Below are positions 37,228-44,953 of a stretch of DNA of 64,000 bases, piece by piece; position 1 is the stretch's first letter, and every line of letters starts with the position of its first letter. The notes beneath the pieces were generated by a model. The model saw only the letters and a program-made list of their open reading frames with translations, made no database searches and was not told where the DNA came from. The stretch is from the NCBI RefSeq assembly GCF_900129115.1, contig NZ_FQUR01000011.1:113938-177937 (forward strand), in the 5' to 3' direction. This DNA is from Thermoanaerobacter uzonensis DSM 18761. Lineage in GTDB: Bacteria; Bacillota; Thermoanaerobacteria; Thermoanaerobacterales; Thermoanaerobacteraceae. The translations under genes and the position numbers were made by a program.

Positions 37228-37704
37228 ATGGTAATAACCATACAAAGTCAAATTTATGCATTTTTAGTAACAGTATATGGTGGTTTTGTGCTGGGTTTTA
37301 TATACGATATTTTTAAAGTAACAAGACGAGTTTTTAGGCTTAAAAAAACTTTTTCTAATATTGCCGATATTATATTTTGGCTTTTTGGGACAATTACTAT
37401 GCTTTATTTTATGTATATAAGCAATTATGTTGAAATCAGGTTTTATAGTTTTTTGGGATTTGCAATTGGAATCATTCTTTATTATGTGTTGCTAAGTCAT
37501 TTCATCATCCGAGCTTTAATTGGAGTTTGTGAATTTGCAATAAAATTTTTAAAAAAGATGGCAGAAATTATTATATATCCTGCTAGAATAGTAGTCAATT
37601 TTATTATTGTTCCTTATAAGTTCACAAAAAAAATTTTAACTTTGCCTGTTGCTTTTCTGAAAAATAATTTAACTCATTTTAAGATTTTTAAAAGGAAAAA
37701 ATAA
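37228..37704 (+). CDS. yabQ: Spore cortex biosynthesis protein YabQ
   Basis: 158 residues with about four membrane segments: IQSQIYAFLVTVYGGFVLGFIYDIF near the start is typical of YabQ. In Bacillus it is in the forespore outer membrane and needed for cortex formation. The C-terminus is Lys/Phe-rich. Start ATG 37228 follows AAAAGGAGGG. Confidence 0.85.
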   Translation: MVITIQSQIYAFLVTVYGGFVLGFIYDIFKVTRRVFRLKKTFSNIADIIFWLFGTITMLYFMYISNYVEIRFYSFLGFAIGIILYYVLLSHFIIRALIGVCEFAIKFLKKMAEIIIYPARIVVNFIIVPYKFTKKILTLPVAFLKNNLTHFKIFKRKK

Positions 37705-37771
37705 AGGATTTTTTAAAGAAATGTCGAATAAAAATAATAGATTATATGCCTTGTGAAAGCAGGTGTTATGA

Positions 37772-38059
37772 GTGAAAAAGCTAAAGAAGATATTGTTTTT
37801 TGCCTTTATTGCATATATTGGATTTACTTTTTTTCAGCAGCAAGTTGCATTAGAGAAACTTGATAATAGGTATAGGGATTTAAAAAATAAAGAAGCTGCA
37901 GTAATGAAAGAAAATAAGTATTTAAATGAATTACTTCACCAGATAAATAGTGAAAGTTTTATTGAAAATGAGGCAAGACAAAAGTTGGGGTTGGTTAAAA
38001 AAGGAGAAATAATTTATGTAGATGTTTCAAAAACTAAGTCCCAAGAGACAAAAAAGTAA
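37772..38059 (+). CDS. divIC: Septum formation protein DivIC/FtsB family
   Basis: 95 residues: a short cytosolic tail, one membrane segment (residues 6-24, ILFFAFIAYIGFTFFQQQVA), a coiled coil (LEKLDNRYRDLKNKEAAVMKENKYLNELL region) and the C-terminal EARQKLGLVKKGEIIY block typical of DivIC. It acts in the divisome with FtsL and DivIB. Start GTG 37772. Position between yabQ and yabR matches Bacillus. Confidence 0.9.
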   Translation: MKKLKKILFFAFIAYIGFTFFQQQVALEKLDNRYRDLKNKEAAVMKENKYLNELLHQINSESFIENEARQKLGLVKKGEIIYVDVSKTKSQETKK

Positions 38060-38146
38060 TTTCAGAAAATTCATCTTGAAATATTTTGTATCTTAATATA
38101 TAATAAACTCATTAATAAAATTTTTAGAGGGAGGATCTTTATTTAT

Positions 38147-38569
38147 ATGCCATTTGAGGTTGGAGATGTTGTTGAGGGCACCGTGTTAAACATCACAGAC
38201 TTTGGAGCATTTATTCAGTTACCAGAGGGGAAAACTGGGTTGGTGCATATTTCGGAAGTTGCTAATACCTATGTAAAAGATATTAGGGAGCATTTGAAGG
38301 AGCATGATAAAGTAAAAGTAAAAATATTGTCCATGGATGCTAATGGCAGAATAAGTTTGTCAATCAAAAAGGCTTTGCCCAAGAATAATAAAGAAAGAGA
38401 ACCAAAGGATTTTGTATGGCAGAGCAATAGGAATTATAATACTAATAGTTCCTTTGAAGAGAAATTGCTTAAGTTTTTAAAAGATTCAGACGAAAGGCAG
38501 CAACAGCTGCGAAAGAATTTTGATTCCAAGAGAAGAAATACAGGCTACAGAAGAAGCAATGGATATTAA
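38147..38569 (+). CDS. yabR: S1 RNA-binding domain protein (YabR type)
   Basis: 140 residues. One S1 domain at residues 3-72 (VGDVVEGTVLNITDFGAFI, GLVHISEVA, DANGRISLSIKKA) and a basic, Asn/Arg-rich tail. Binds RNA or ribosomes; exact role unknown. It ends the yab cluster and has its own terminator. Confidence 0.9.
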   Translation: MPFEVGDVVEGTVLNITDFGAFIQLPEGKTGLVHISEVANTYVKDIREHLKEHDKVKVKILSMDANGRISLSIKKALPKNNKEREPKDFVWQSNRNYNTNSSFEEKLLKFLKDSDERQQQLRKNFDSKRRNTGYRRSNGY

Positions 38570-38598
38570 CTTCGGGTTATGCCCGAAGATTTTTCATA
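38570..38598 (+). terminator. Terminator after yabR
   Basis: CTTCGGG (38570-38576) pairs with CCCGAAG (38582-38588), followed by ATTTTTC. Confidence 0.8.
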
Positions 38599-38631
38599 AA
38601 GGGTTTTTACCTGTGATAGTTGGGGGTTATT

Positions 38632-39537
38632 ATGAGAATTTGTGCAATTGATATAGGGACAAATTCAATACGCCAACTTATATGTGACGTAAATAATGGA
38701 AATATAAACAAGATACAAAAAGACGTTGAAATAACTCGATTGGGGGAAGGAATTTCTAAAACGGGTAAGTTAAATAATAACGCGATACAGAGAAGCATTG
38801 AGGTGATTGAACGCTTTGTGAAATTGGCCCAAGAAAAAGGTGCAGAAGTTATATATGCTTTTGCAACATCTGCGATGAGGGATGCTAAAAATAAAGATGC
38901 TTTTTTTGAGCAAATTAGAAAACTTGGGCTAGAGGTAGAAATCATAGATGGAGAAACAGAGAGCTTATTTGGATACATCGGAGCGGTGTTGGGGGTTAAT
39001 AAGGAAGATGCTCTGGTGTTAGATATAGGAGGAGGAAGTACTGAATTAGCATATAAAGGTAGAGAATTTGTAAAAGAAAGTTTTGATATAGGAGCTGTGA
39101 GGCTTACTGAAAAATTTATTAAAAATGATCCTCCTACAGCTGAGGAATATGATGAAATCAGGTTGCATATAATAGATACAATGGTAAATTCTATTAATAA
39201 GTACAAAGAAGTTGAAAATGTCATCGGCATAGGAGGGACAATAACAACTCTCGCTGCCGTTTCCCAGCAATTGGAAATTTATTCTCAAGAAAAAATTCAT
39301 GGATATCAGCTAAAAAAAGAAGAAATTAAGAGGATTTTAGATAAATTTATGTCTGTTACATTGGAAGAGCGGAAAAAAATTTTTGGATTGCAGCCACAAA
39401 GGGCTGATATAATAATTGCGGGAACTGCTATATTACTGACTATATTAGAAATGCTGAGTTTCAAAGAAATAACGGTTAGTGAGTGGGATAATTTAGAAGG
39501 AGCAGTCGTCTATAAATTTGGGGAATTTAAGCTATAA
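38632..39537 (+). CDS. ppx: Ppx/GppA phosphatase family protein
   Basis: 301 residues. Actin-like-fold phosphatase of exopolyphosphatase/guanosine pentaphosphatase type: CAIDIGTNSIRQLI at the N-terminus, VLDIGGGSTELAY near residue 125, and GIGGTITTLAAVS. It lacks the C-terminal HD domain of E. coli Ppx, as is common in the short form. Hydrolyses polyphosphate or pppGpp. Start ATG 38632 follows GGGGGT. Confidence 0.88.
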   Translation: MRICAIDIGTNSIRQLICDVNNGNINKIQKDVEITRLGEGISKTGKLNNNAIQRSIEVIERFVKLAQEKGAEVIYAFATSAMRDAKNKDAFFEQIRKLGLEVEIIDGETESLFGYIGAVLGVNKEDALVLDIGGGSTELAYKGREFVKESFDIGAVRLTEKFIKNDPPTAEEYDEIRLHIIDTMVNSINKYKEVENVIGIGGTITTLAAVSQQLEIYSQEKIHGYQLKKEEIKRILDKFMSVTLEERKKIFGLQPQRADIIIAGTAILLTILEMLSFKEITVSEWDNLEGAVVYKFGEFKL

Positions 39538-39581
39538 AAATGGAATTTTCATTTGAAGTTGCAAAAGTGGATAAAAAACTA

Positions 39582-39610
39582 TTGACTTAAAGATATAGAT
39601 ATAATATAAT
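39582..39610 (+). promoter_or_regulatory. Promoter of the tRNA cluster
   Basis: TTGACT (39582-39587), 17-base spacer, TATAAT (39605-39610), about 24 bases before the first tRNA. Confidence 0.75.
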
Positions 39611-39633
39611 AAATACTGTCTCAAGGAGATGAA

Positions 39634-39723
39634 GCCGGAGTGGCGGAACTGGCAGACGCACAGGACTTAAAATCCTGCGGGCCCTAAAAGCCCGTACCGG
39701 TTCGAGTCCGGTCTCCGGCACCA
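39634..39723 (+). tRNA. tRNA-Leu (anticodon UAA)
   Basis: Acceptor GCCGGAG pairs with CTCCGGC; long variable arm (GCGGGCCCTAAAAGCCCGT); anticodon loop CTTAAAA gives TAA; TTCGAGTC T-loop; CCA encoded. Confidence 0.95.
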
Positions 39724-39727
39724 ATGG

Positions 39728-39804
<77 letters not shown>

Positions 39805-39811
39805 AAAATAT

Positions 39812-39888
39812 GGCGGCGTAGCTCAGTTGGCCAGAGCATGCGGTTCATACCCGCAGTGTCGGTGGTTCAAATCCACTCGCCGCTACCA
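39812..39888 (+). tRNA. Elongator tRNA-Met (anticodon CAU), ICE insertion site
   Basis: Acceptor GGCGGCG pairs with CGCCGCT; anticodon loop TTCATAC with CAT at 39846-39848; CCA encoded at the end. The tRNA remains intact after insertion. The integrase gene on the other strand ends inside its anticodon loop. Confidence 0.92.
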
Positions 39889-41365
39889 GCAAAGAACGGA
39901 AATCGTCACCTATCCAGAAGTAGAATTCACATTTTATTTCATCTGGGGTGACGATTATTTTTTTTATGTAGTTTTTAAGCACTTCTTTAATTTCATGAGG
40001 ATCCTTCGAGGAATTAATTATTTCCCTATCCTTTTCGAAGATTTTTAATATCATTTCTGGTGTAATAAAGTCTGTCTCTTTTTTATTTTCCAGCTCTTTA
40101 ATTCTGTAAGCAAGCTCATTTCTCATTGCTTCTAATTCGTTCATTTTTTCTTTCATTATTGGCTGAAACATCCCCTGAGCAATAGCTTCTACTATGTTTT
40201 TCATCTGCTCTTCAACCTCCTTATAGCGCTTTTTTAAAAAAGCAATTTCTTCTGCTCTCTCTTTATTTAGCTTCTGATTTTCCTCGTTTAAAAGTCTAGC
40301 CAATACCGGCGCTACTTTTGGGTCAAGCACTCTCTTGTTCAGCTCATCTATAACAAAAGCTTCTAGTTTTTCTTTATTTATATCTCTATTTGTGCACTGC
40401 TTAGTTCTGTCTTTCCTGCTGCATCTATAAGTTACATATTTCCCTCTGCTTAAACACCCTACCATTTTAGAACCGCATATTCCGCAGTAAACAAGACCTG
40501 ACAAAAGATAAACCCTTTTTGCAGAATTAGCCCCTCTTGTTATTTTTCTTTCTTCCATTTTCTCCTGCACTTTTTTAAATAAGTCTTCATCAATGATTGC
40601 AGGTATAGCATTCTCTATAACGATTACGTCTTCTTTTACTATTCTATGGTTTTTCTTTGTACCTTTATTGAATATGTATTTGCCAGTATATTTTTCATTT
40701 TTCAAAATTTCATGAATGCTGTTTTTCCTGAACGGATTTCCCTTCTTAGTTTTGTAACCTCTTAAGTTTAATTCATCAATTATCTGCCTATATCCATACC
40801 CCTGTGCATATAACTCAAAAATCAGTCTCACTGCTTCAGCTTCTTTTTCGTTTATCACATATTTCCCATCCACAATGTCATATCCCAAAGGTGGTATACC
40901 TCCATTAAATTTGGCCTGAAAAGCATTTTCTTTCAATCCTTTCATAACCTCCCTTGCGAGGTTTTTGGAGTAGTACTCAGCCATCCCTTCTAAAACACTT
41001 TCTAAAATAATGCTCTCTGGCGAATCATCTAACTGTTCAAGTACTGAAATAAGTTTTACGCCGTTCTTTTTTAACTGTCTCCTGTAGAAAGCGCTGTCAT
41101 ATCTGTTGCGGGCAAACCTGTCCAGTTTATGAACAATAACAGCGTTAAACAGCCCCAGTGAGCTGTCCTTTATCATCTGCAGGAATGCCGGCCTATCATC
41201 AGTTGTAGCACTTTTTGCTTCATCGGTGTATATCTTTACCAGCTGTATGTTATTTTTTTCGCAGTACTCTTTTATAGCTCTTAATTGAGCTTCAATACTT
41301 TCCTCCCTTTGATTGTCGCTAGAGTATCTTGCATATGCAGCAGCTCTTATTTCTGTTTCAGCCAT
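39845..41365 (-). CDS. Large serine recombinase (ICE integrase)
   Basis: 506 residues. Resolvase catalytic domain at 1-150 (YARYSSDNQ with the nucleophilic Ser near 15, and HKLDRFARNRYD), a recombinase domain (GGIPPLGYDIVDGKYVINEKEAEAV region) and a zinc ribbon (VYCGICGSKMVG ... CSRKDRTKQC), followed by a coiled coil. It carries out integration and, with a directionality factor, excision. The last 13 residues (VAASGFEPPTLRV) are encoded by the reverse complement of the tRNA-Met gene, and the stop TGA overlaps the anticodon. ATG follows AAAGGGG. Confidence 0.92.
   Translation of the reverse strand: MAETEIRAAAYARYSSDNQREESIEAQLRAIKEYCEKNNIQLVKIYTDEAKSATTDDRPAFLQMIKDSSLGLFNAVIVHKLDRFARNRYDSAFYRRQLKKNGVKLISVLEQLDDSPESIILESVLEGMAEYYSKNLAREVMKGLKENAFQAKFNGGIPPLGYDIVDGKYVINEKEAEAVRLIFELYAQGYGYRQIIDELNLRGYKTKKGNPFRKNSIHEILKNEKYTGKYIFNKGTKKNHRIVKEDVIVIENAIPAIIDEDLFKKVQEKMEERKITRGANSAKRVYLLSGLVYCGICGSKMVGCLSRGKYVTYRCSRKDRTKQCTNRDINKEKLEAFVIDELNKRVLDPKVAPVLARLLNEENQKLNKERAEEIAFLKKRYKEVEEQMKNIVEAIAQGMFQPIMKEKMNELEAMRNELAYRIKELENKKETDFITPEMILKIFEKDREIINSSKDPHEIKEVLKNYIKKIIVTPDEIKCEFYFWIGDDFRSLLVAASGFEPPTLRV
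39901..39966 (+). terminator. Terminator of the tRNA cluster, located in element DNA
   Basis: AATCGTCACC (39901-39910) and CCAGA pair with TCTGG and GGTGACGATT (39947-39956), followed by ATTTTTTTTA on the plus strand. It lies antisense within the end of the integrase gene. Confidence 0.7.
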
Positions 41366-41442
41366 GAGAAATCCCCTTTCCTTAAATATTTATTTTTATT
41401 TCAACAATTAATTAATAACATCTTTATTTGTATATTTTGACA

Positions 41443-41471
41443 TTGACAATCTTTTTTCATCATGATATACT
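41443..41471 (+). promoter_or_regulatory. Strong consensus promoter facing right
   Basis: TTGACA (41443-41448), 17-base spacer, TATACT (41466-41471). The only thing directly downstream is the GC-rich hairpin at 41478-41519. Confidence 0.75.
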
Positions 41472-41477
41472 ATAATT

Positions 41478-41528
41478 GCAGGGTCGATCCGGTATTAGTC
41501 GCCGGGAAATCGGTCTTGCTTTTATTTT
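41478..41528 (+). ncRNA. Candidate ~50-nt structured small RNA
   Basis: GCAGGGTCGAT (41478-41488) pairs over 11 positions with ATCGGTCTTGC (41509-41519, with G-U pairs), and inner CCGG pairs with CCGG (41489-41492, 41502-41505). A T-rich tail TTTATTTTTG follows. It starts about where the consensus promoter would begin transcription, in a very AT-rich region. It could instead be an ordinary terminator of an unseen transcript. No family recognised. Confidence 0.45.
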
Positions 41529-41532
41529 TGTC

Positions 41533-42255
41533 TTATTTTCTAACAACTCCGTACGGGTCTGCAGGATGGGCATGTAAGTTTAGTATTGGTTTTAATTCTG
41601 TAAACAAATTTTCTAACCCATATTTTTTTATTTTTCCTGTTGGATAATCATATCTTAGTAATGCATATGCTATAAAATCAACTGACTGAATAAGATAGTC
41701 ATCCTGTGAGTCTCTGAAGAAGGGATCAGCAATGATTCTGTCGATAGTTATGTTCTTAGTTCTTACGTTTGGTTCCCATTCACCATACTTACTTGGTATC
41801 GGATTAAAAACTCTCATTTTCCGTAGTACTTTTTTTATTCTTGTTTCATCTCCCCTATCAAAAACAAGTATTCCATAGTCGTTCTTTGTTTCAAGAGATC
41901 GATTTATTCTATTTATTATTCTGTCTAAAGCTTCTTCATAGCTTCTAACACTTACGTTAATGCATTCAACATTGTATTTGCTTAATGCCGCCAATAGTTT
42001 AATATAACGTCTAAATATAAAGGCCCGTTGCCTTTTCGTAACAATTTTACTTCCTAGTTTACCACGTCCAGCAATGAATTCGGTAGCATGTAGTTCTTTA
42101 GCTATTCTTATGCCATACCTATTTTTTAGGTATATCCTAAATCTTTTTATAACTTTAAACACATTGTTCCAGTTTTCTGCCGGTATCCCTAATGCAGAAA
42201 AAATGTAGACATTACTTTTCTCATCACCTGATTCATCTAAGTAATATATGTACAT
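41533..42255 (-). CDS. DUF3800 domain protein
   Basis: 240 residues. N-terminal YLDESGDEKSN and C-terminal DPFFRDSQDDYLIQSVDFIAYAL are the conserved acidic motifs of DUF3800, an RNase H-like fold common in phages and mobile elements and sometimes linked to defence. The acidic residues look intact, so nuclease activity is plausible but unproven. ATG follows GGGAGGGG. It is the distal gene of the leftward repressor operon. Confidence 0.8.
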   Translation of the reverse strand: MYIYYLDESGDEKSNVYIFSALGIPAENWNNVFKVIKRFRIYLKNRYGIRIAKELHATEFIAGRGKLGSKIVTKRQRAFIFRRYIKLLAALSKYNVECINVSVRSYEEALDRIINRINRSLETKNDYGILVFDRGDETRIKKVLRKMRVFNPIPSKYGEWEPNVRTKNITIDRIIADPFFRDSQDDYLIQSVDFIAYALLRYDYPTGKIKKYGLENLFTELKPILNLHAHPADPYGVVRK

Positions 42256-42277
42256 AAGTAAAATCCCCTCCCAAATA

Positions 42278-42634
42278 TTATTTAGCTTTTGAAAGGTATT
42301 TTAATATTTTTTCTGACACTTTATCTGCCTCATCTTCCAACTCTAAATGCTCCATGTTAAGCCCTATAATGTATCCACAGCGTGGCATGTCATTCAGTAT
42401 ATGCTGTATTTCATGGAGGAAAGTTTTAACTTGCGTCCTGTAACTTACATTTCCGTTGAGCAGTAAATGATAGTTTCCCCTTCTGCTTACGTATGTAAAC
42501 CCCAGCACTGTTGATGGTAGATTAAACACTATATGAGTCCGTATACCAAATGTATTCATAACATCATGAAATGGGATTGTTTCATCCAATAAAGCTCTTA
42601 TAAGAGATATATCAAGCAAGTTAATACTGCTCAA
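42278..42634 (-). CDS. ImmA/IrrE-family metalloprotease
   Basis: 118 residues. The zinc-protease motif HEIQH is at residues 74-78, and a downstream acidic LELEDEADK supplies the third ligand, as in ImmA. ImmA of ICEBs1 cleaves the ImmR repressor to derepress the element. A matching XRE repressor lies two genes upstream, so the same role is likely here. Start TTG 42634, after AAGGAGG with ten bases spacing. Confidence 0.82.
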   Translation of the reverse strand: MSSINLLDISLIRALLDETIPFHDVMNTFGIRTHIVFNLPSTVLGFTYVSRRGNYHLLLNGNVSYRTQVKTFLHEIQHILNDMPRCGYIIGLNMEHLELEDEADKVSEKILKYLSKAK

Positions 42635-42770
42635 TTAAATCATTCCTCCTTATCTTCTTTACAACAAGAATGTTTTTTAGTAGTTTACCAATGTGTAAAA
42701 AATTTTTTATTTCTTCTAATGGGATTTTTACTTTTTCGTATGGTATATTCTCAATAAAATGTTTATCCAT
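42621..42770 (-). CDS. Possible small protein between zinc-finger and ImmA genes
   Basis: 49 codons reading MDKHFIENIPYEKVKIPLEE at the start and ending RRNDLIEQY; it overlaps the ImmA start by 14 bases and would contain that gene's ribosome site. No strong ribosome site of its own. It fills an otherwise empty 150-bp gap and could couple translation. Confidence 0.35.
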   Translation of the reverse strand: MDKHFIENIPYEKVKIPLEEIKNFLHIGKLLKNILVVKKIRRNDLIEQY

Positions 42771-42788
42771 ATTATGATTAAATAAATC

Positions 42789-43232
42789 TTACATAATTTC
42801 ATGAGGATCTTCAACAATAAAAAACCTGCCTTGTAAAGCTCCACAATGTTCGCATGTATTTGCAAAATAACTCATACTTACTGTTTTACTAAATATTTTC
42901 CGTATAGTGCTGTATTTAGTAGATAGAAACTTATCGAGAATTTCTATATCACCTAATCCAATAGGATCTAACCATGAAAAGTATTCATCTAATTCTCCTA
43001 AATCGTAATTTAAAAAATAAGAGTAAACTTTTGTAGTTTTTCCACAATTCCAACAAATTCTATCCCAACCATAAAGATTAATACCAAATTCTTTTATATA
43101 TTCAAATGCCCATTCATAAATCTTTAATGTTGATTTGCAATCGGGGAAATTCGAACAACCCACAAATTTACCAAATTTTCCTGACTTTAAAACATAATAT
43201 CCATCACATTGCTTACACTTAACTTTTTTCAT
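42789..43232 (-). CDS. Protein with topoisomerase-type zinc finger
   Basis: 147 residues. The N-terminal CKQCDGYYVLKSGKFGKFVGC...FPDC is a topoisomerase I-like C4 zinc finger; two further Cys pairs (CWNCGK, CEHCGA) suggest a second zinc site. Probably a nucleic-acid-binding accessory. I choose ATG 43232, seven bases after AAAGGTGG; an ATG at 43268 would overlap the repressor gene. Function unknown. Confidence 0.65.
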   Translation of the reverse strand: MKKVKCKQCDGYYVLKSGKFGKFVGCSNFPDCKSTLKIYEWAFEYIKEFGINLYGWDRICWNCGKTTKVYSYFLNYDLGELDEYFSWLDPIGLGDIEILDKFLSTKYSTIRKIFSKTVSMSYFANTCEHCGALQGRFFIVEDPHEIM

Positions 43233-43245
43233 GTTCTTTCCACCT

Positions 43246-43635
43246 TTATTCCTCTTTATTTTCTTCATCTTCTATTGCCTTTATTATTCGAATTATCTGC
43301 TTTATCTCTTTAGGAGAAAGCTTCTTGGTCTGCTTAAATAAAAGCTTTAAATCCTCCCTTTCTTTCAATGTATTCCAAAACTCAAACAGCTCTGGATCAT
43401 CTGAAACAGCCTCAGTGATTTCGTCAGTAGGGCTGTAAACATCTGTCCTTCCAAGAAGATAATCAACAGAAACATGGAAAAAATCAGCAATTTTTTGTAA
43501 TATATCAGGAGGAGGAGTTCGCTGTCCGCTCTCATAATACCCTACTGCTCTGTCTGAAACACCTAGATATAAAGCTAATTCTTTCTGAGTTACTCCTTTT
43601 TTCTTTCGTAATTCTTTTATTCTTTCACCTAACAT
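43246..43635 (-). CDS. XRE-family repressor (ImmR/cI-like)
   Basis: 129 residues. HTH at residues 5-60 (LRKKKGVTQKELALYLGVSDRAVGYYESGQ) with a C-terminal acidic/Lys-rich domain. It should hold the element quiescent by binding the GAAC-N5-GTTC operators in front of the divergent promoter. Start ATG 43635 follows GGGGAAAGG; the upstream in-frame codons run through the operator region and are not favoured. The ImmA-like protease two genes downstream is its probable antagonist. Confidence 0.88.
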   Translation of the reverse strand: MLGERIKELRKKKGVTQKELALYLGVSDRAVGYYESGQRTPPPDILQKIADFFHVSVDYLLGRTDVYSPTDEITEAVSDDPELFEFWNTLKEREDLKLLFKQTKKLSPKEIKQIIRIIKAIEDEENKEE

Positions 43636-43702
43636 TTTCCTTTCCCCACTTTCTTTTATCTGGATTTTATTATAACATAAAGTTCGATTTTTGTATTCAA
43701 GT

Positions 43703-43770
43703 GAACAAAAAGTTCTTGACACAGAACCAAATGTTCAGTATAATATAAGTAGATTATGAACATTTAGTTC
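43703..43770. promoter_or_regulatory. Three-operator genetic switch with consensus promoter
   Basis: Palindromes GAAC-N5-GTTC occur at 43703-43715, 43724-43736 and 43758-43770. The rightward promoter has TTGACA (43716-43721) and TATAAT (43739-43744) with a 17-base spacer. The first operator abuts the -35, the second lies in the spacer, the third is just downstream. A leftward -10 (TATAAT at 43669-43674 on the minus strand) serves the repressor. A half site AGTTCG lies at 43681-43686. Confidence 0.85.
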
Positions 43771-43787
43771 ATGCAGGAGGGTTATTA

Positions 43788-43997
43788 ATGAACAAACTAA
43801 AAGAGTTAAGGATAAAATATAAACTCACACAAAAAGAATTAGCAAAAAAGCTTGGAGTAACACCAGATTATATTTCTCAAATTGAACGTGGTAGAATTCC
43901 CGGTATGGAAACTGCAATCAAGATTGCAAATTTCTTTGATACTACGGTAGACGAAATTTTTTTAGCAAATAATCGAACTAAAAGTTCGCAATTATAA
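43788..43997 (+). CDS. XRE-family regulator (Cro-like)
   Basis: 69 residues, almost entirely a helix-turn-helix (LTQKELAKKLGVTPDYISQIERG). First gene of the rightward operon, facing the repressor, the position of Cro or Xis regulators. ATG follows CAGGAGGG. A fourth operator lies inside the end of the gene. Confidence 0.85.
   Translation: MNKLKELRIKYKLTQKELAKKLGVTPDYISQIERGRIPGMETAIKIANFFDTTVDEIFLANNRTKSSQL
43975..43987. promoter_or_regulatory. Fourth GAAC-N5-GTTC operator
   Basis: GAACTAAAAGTTC, extended to CGAAC...GTTCG, lies inside the 3' end of the Cro-like gene about 210 bp from the main group. It could allow looping. Confidence 0.7.
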
Positions 43998-44084
43998 CGT
44001 ATAAGTATTATTTACCCTTATTATACCCTTATTTCTTCCAGTTTTACATATACACATACTAAAGCTAACAAAGGAAGTGATCTC

Positions 44085-44279
44085 ATGAAAGTGGCAATCG
44101 TAAGAACTGTGATAACAAGAGAAAAACTTATGGCAGGTGAGTTTACACCAGACAAGGAAGAAATAATCAAGTATGAAGAAGTAGACGAAGAAGAGTATTT
44201 TAAACCTTTGGTACAATATCTTTATCCAAAAATAAAAAAGCTTATTGAGGGGGAAAAAGGTAATGTGGACAGAGTTTAA
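44085..44279 (+). CDS. Small protein of unknown function
   Basis: 64 residues, acidic C-terminal half (DKEEIIKYEEVDEEEYFKPL). ATG follows AAAGGAAGTG. No family recognised. It overlaps the next small gene by 17 bp. Confidence 0.6.
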   Translation: MKVAIVRTVITREKLMAGEFTPDKEEIIKYEEVDEEEYFKPLVQYLYPKIKKLIEGEKGNVDRV

Positions 44280-44391
44280 ACCAATCAAAAATAAAGACTT
44301 ACTCCTCAAAGTAGCAGAAGGATTAATGAAAATAGTACAAATTAGAATAGAAAAAGCCGATGAAGGCTGGAAATTGATGATAAAAACCTAA
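44263..44391 (+). CDS. Small protein of unknown function, 42 residues
   Basis: Begins MWTEFKPIKNKDLLLKVAEG and ends GWKLMIKT. A GAGGGGGAAAAAGG ribosome site lies just before its ATG, inside the preceding gene. Spacing and overlap suggest a true small gene in the early rightward operon. Confidence 0.5.
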   Translation: MWTEFKPIKNKDLLLKVAEGLMKIVQIRIEKADEGWKLMIKT

Positions 44392-44450
44392 TATATAGCC
44401 GTAGTATGCCCAAAATATGGAACAAAAAATATAACCTAGGGAGTGGTAGT

Positions 44451-44903
44451 GTGGATAAAAAAGCTAAAGCCCTTGAGTTATATCTTGAAGGATTTAAGGT
44501 AGTAGAAATAGCTAAAGAACTAGGCGTTTCACAGCCAGCCGTTACTAAAATGCTGAAACAATTTCCGGAATATCATCAAGAAAAAGAACGCCGCAAAAAA
44601 GAAAACCAAGAAAAAGCTAGACAATGGAGAAATGAGTATAAGAAACAAAAAAGGGAGCAGTACGACGAAGATTATGAATTAGTGCTAAAAAGTCATCGAG
44701 AAGATGCTGCAGCGCTTTCAAGAAGAGGAAAACTCAGTGATGACATTCTTATAAAATTATGCATTCTTAACTACGATTATAATAAAGAAAAAGAAAGGCT
44801 TGTCTTCAACGAAAGTGCAGGAAAAAGGCCTGCGGACCTGCCTAGGTCGGTCTATGTGCATAAGAATGTTTTGAAGCAGTTTAGAATACCTACTCGACAA
44901 TGA
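44451..44903 (+). CDS. Helix-turn-helix protein (transposase/terminase-small-like HTH)
   Basis: 150 residues from GTG 44451, which follows GGGAGTGG; an upstream ATG at 44406 lacks a ribosome site. Residues 3-40 form a homeodomain-like HTH (KALELYLEGFKVVEIAKELGVSQPAVTKMLK), then a long basic Lys/Arg/Glu helix. Probably a DNA-binding regulator or sigma-like activator of the element. No exact family given. Confidence 0.65.
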   Translation: MDKKAKALELYLEGFKVVEIAKELGVSQPAVTKMLKQFPEYHQEKERRKKENQEKARQWRNEYKKQKREQYDEDYELVLKSHREDAAALSRRGKLSDDILIKLCILNYDYNKEKERLVFNESAGKRPADLPRSVYVHKNVLKQFRIPTRQ

Positions 44904-44953
44904 AAATTTTAGTTTGAACCAATTTATTTTTGTCTGAAAGGAAGAAGCTAAAA

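Noticed and set aside
39827..40048. 73-codon frame starting inside tRNA-Met
   Set aside because: Runs through the tRNA and antisense to the integrase; the integrase frame explains this region.
41462..41647. 61-codon frame across the small-RNA hairpin
   Set aside because: No ribosome site; antisense to the DUF3800 gene and across a structured segment.
43703..43770. CRISPR-like or iteron origin reading of the GAAC repeats
   Set aside because: Palindromes are placed exactly around a divergent promoter between two XRE genes, so operators are the simpler explanation.
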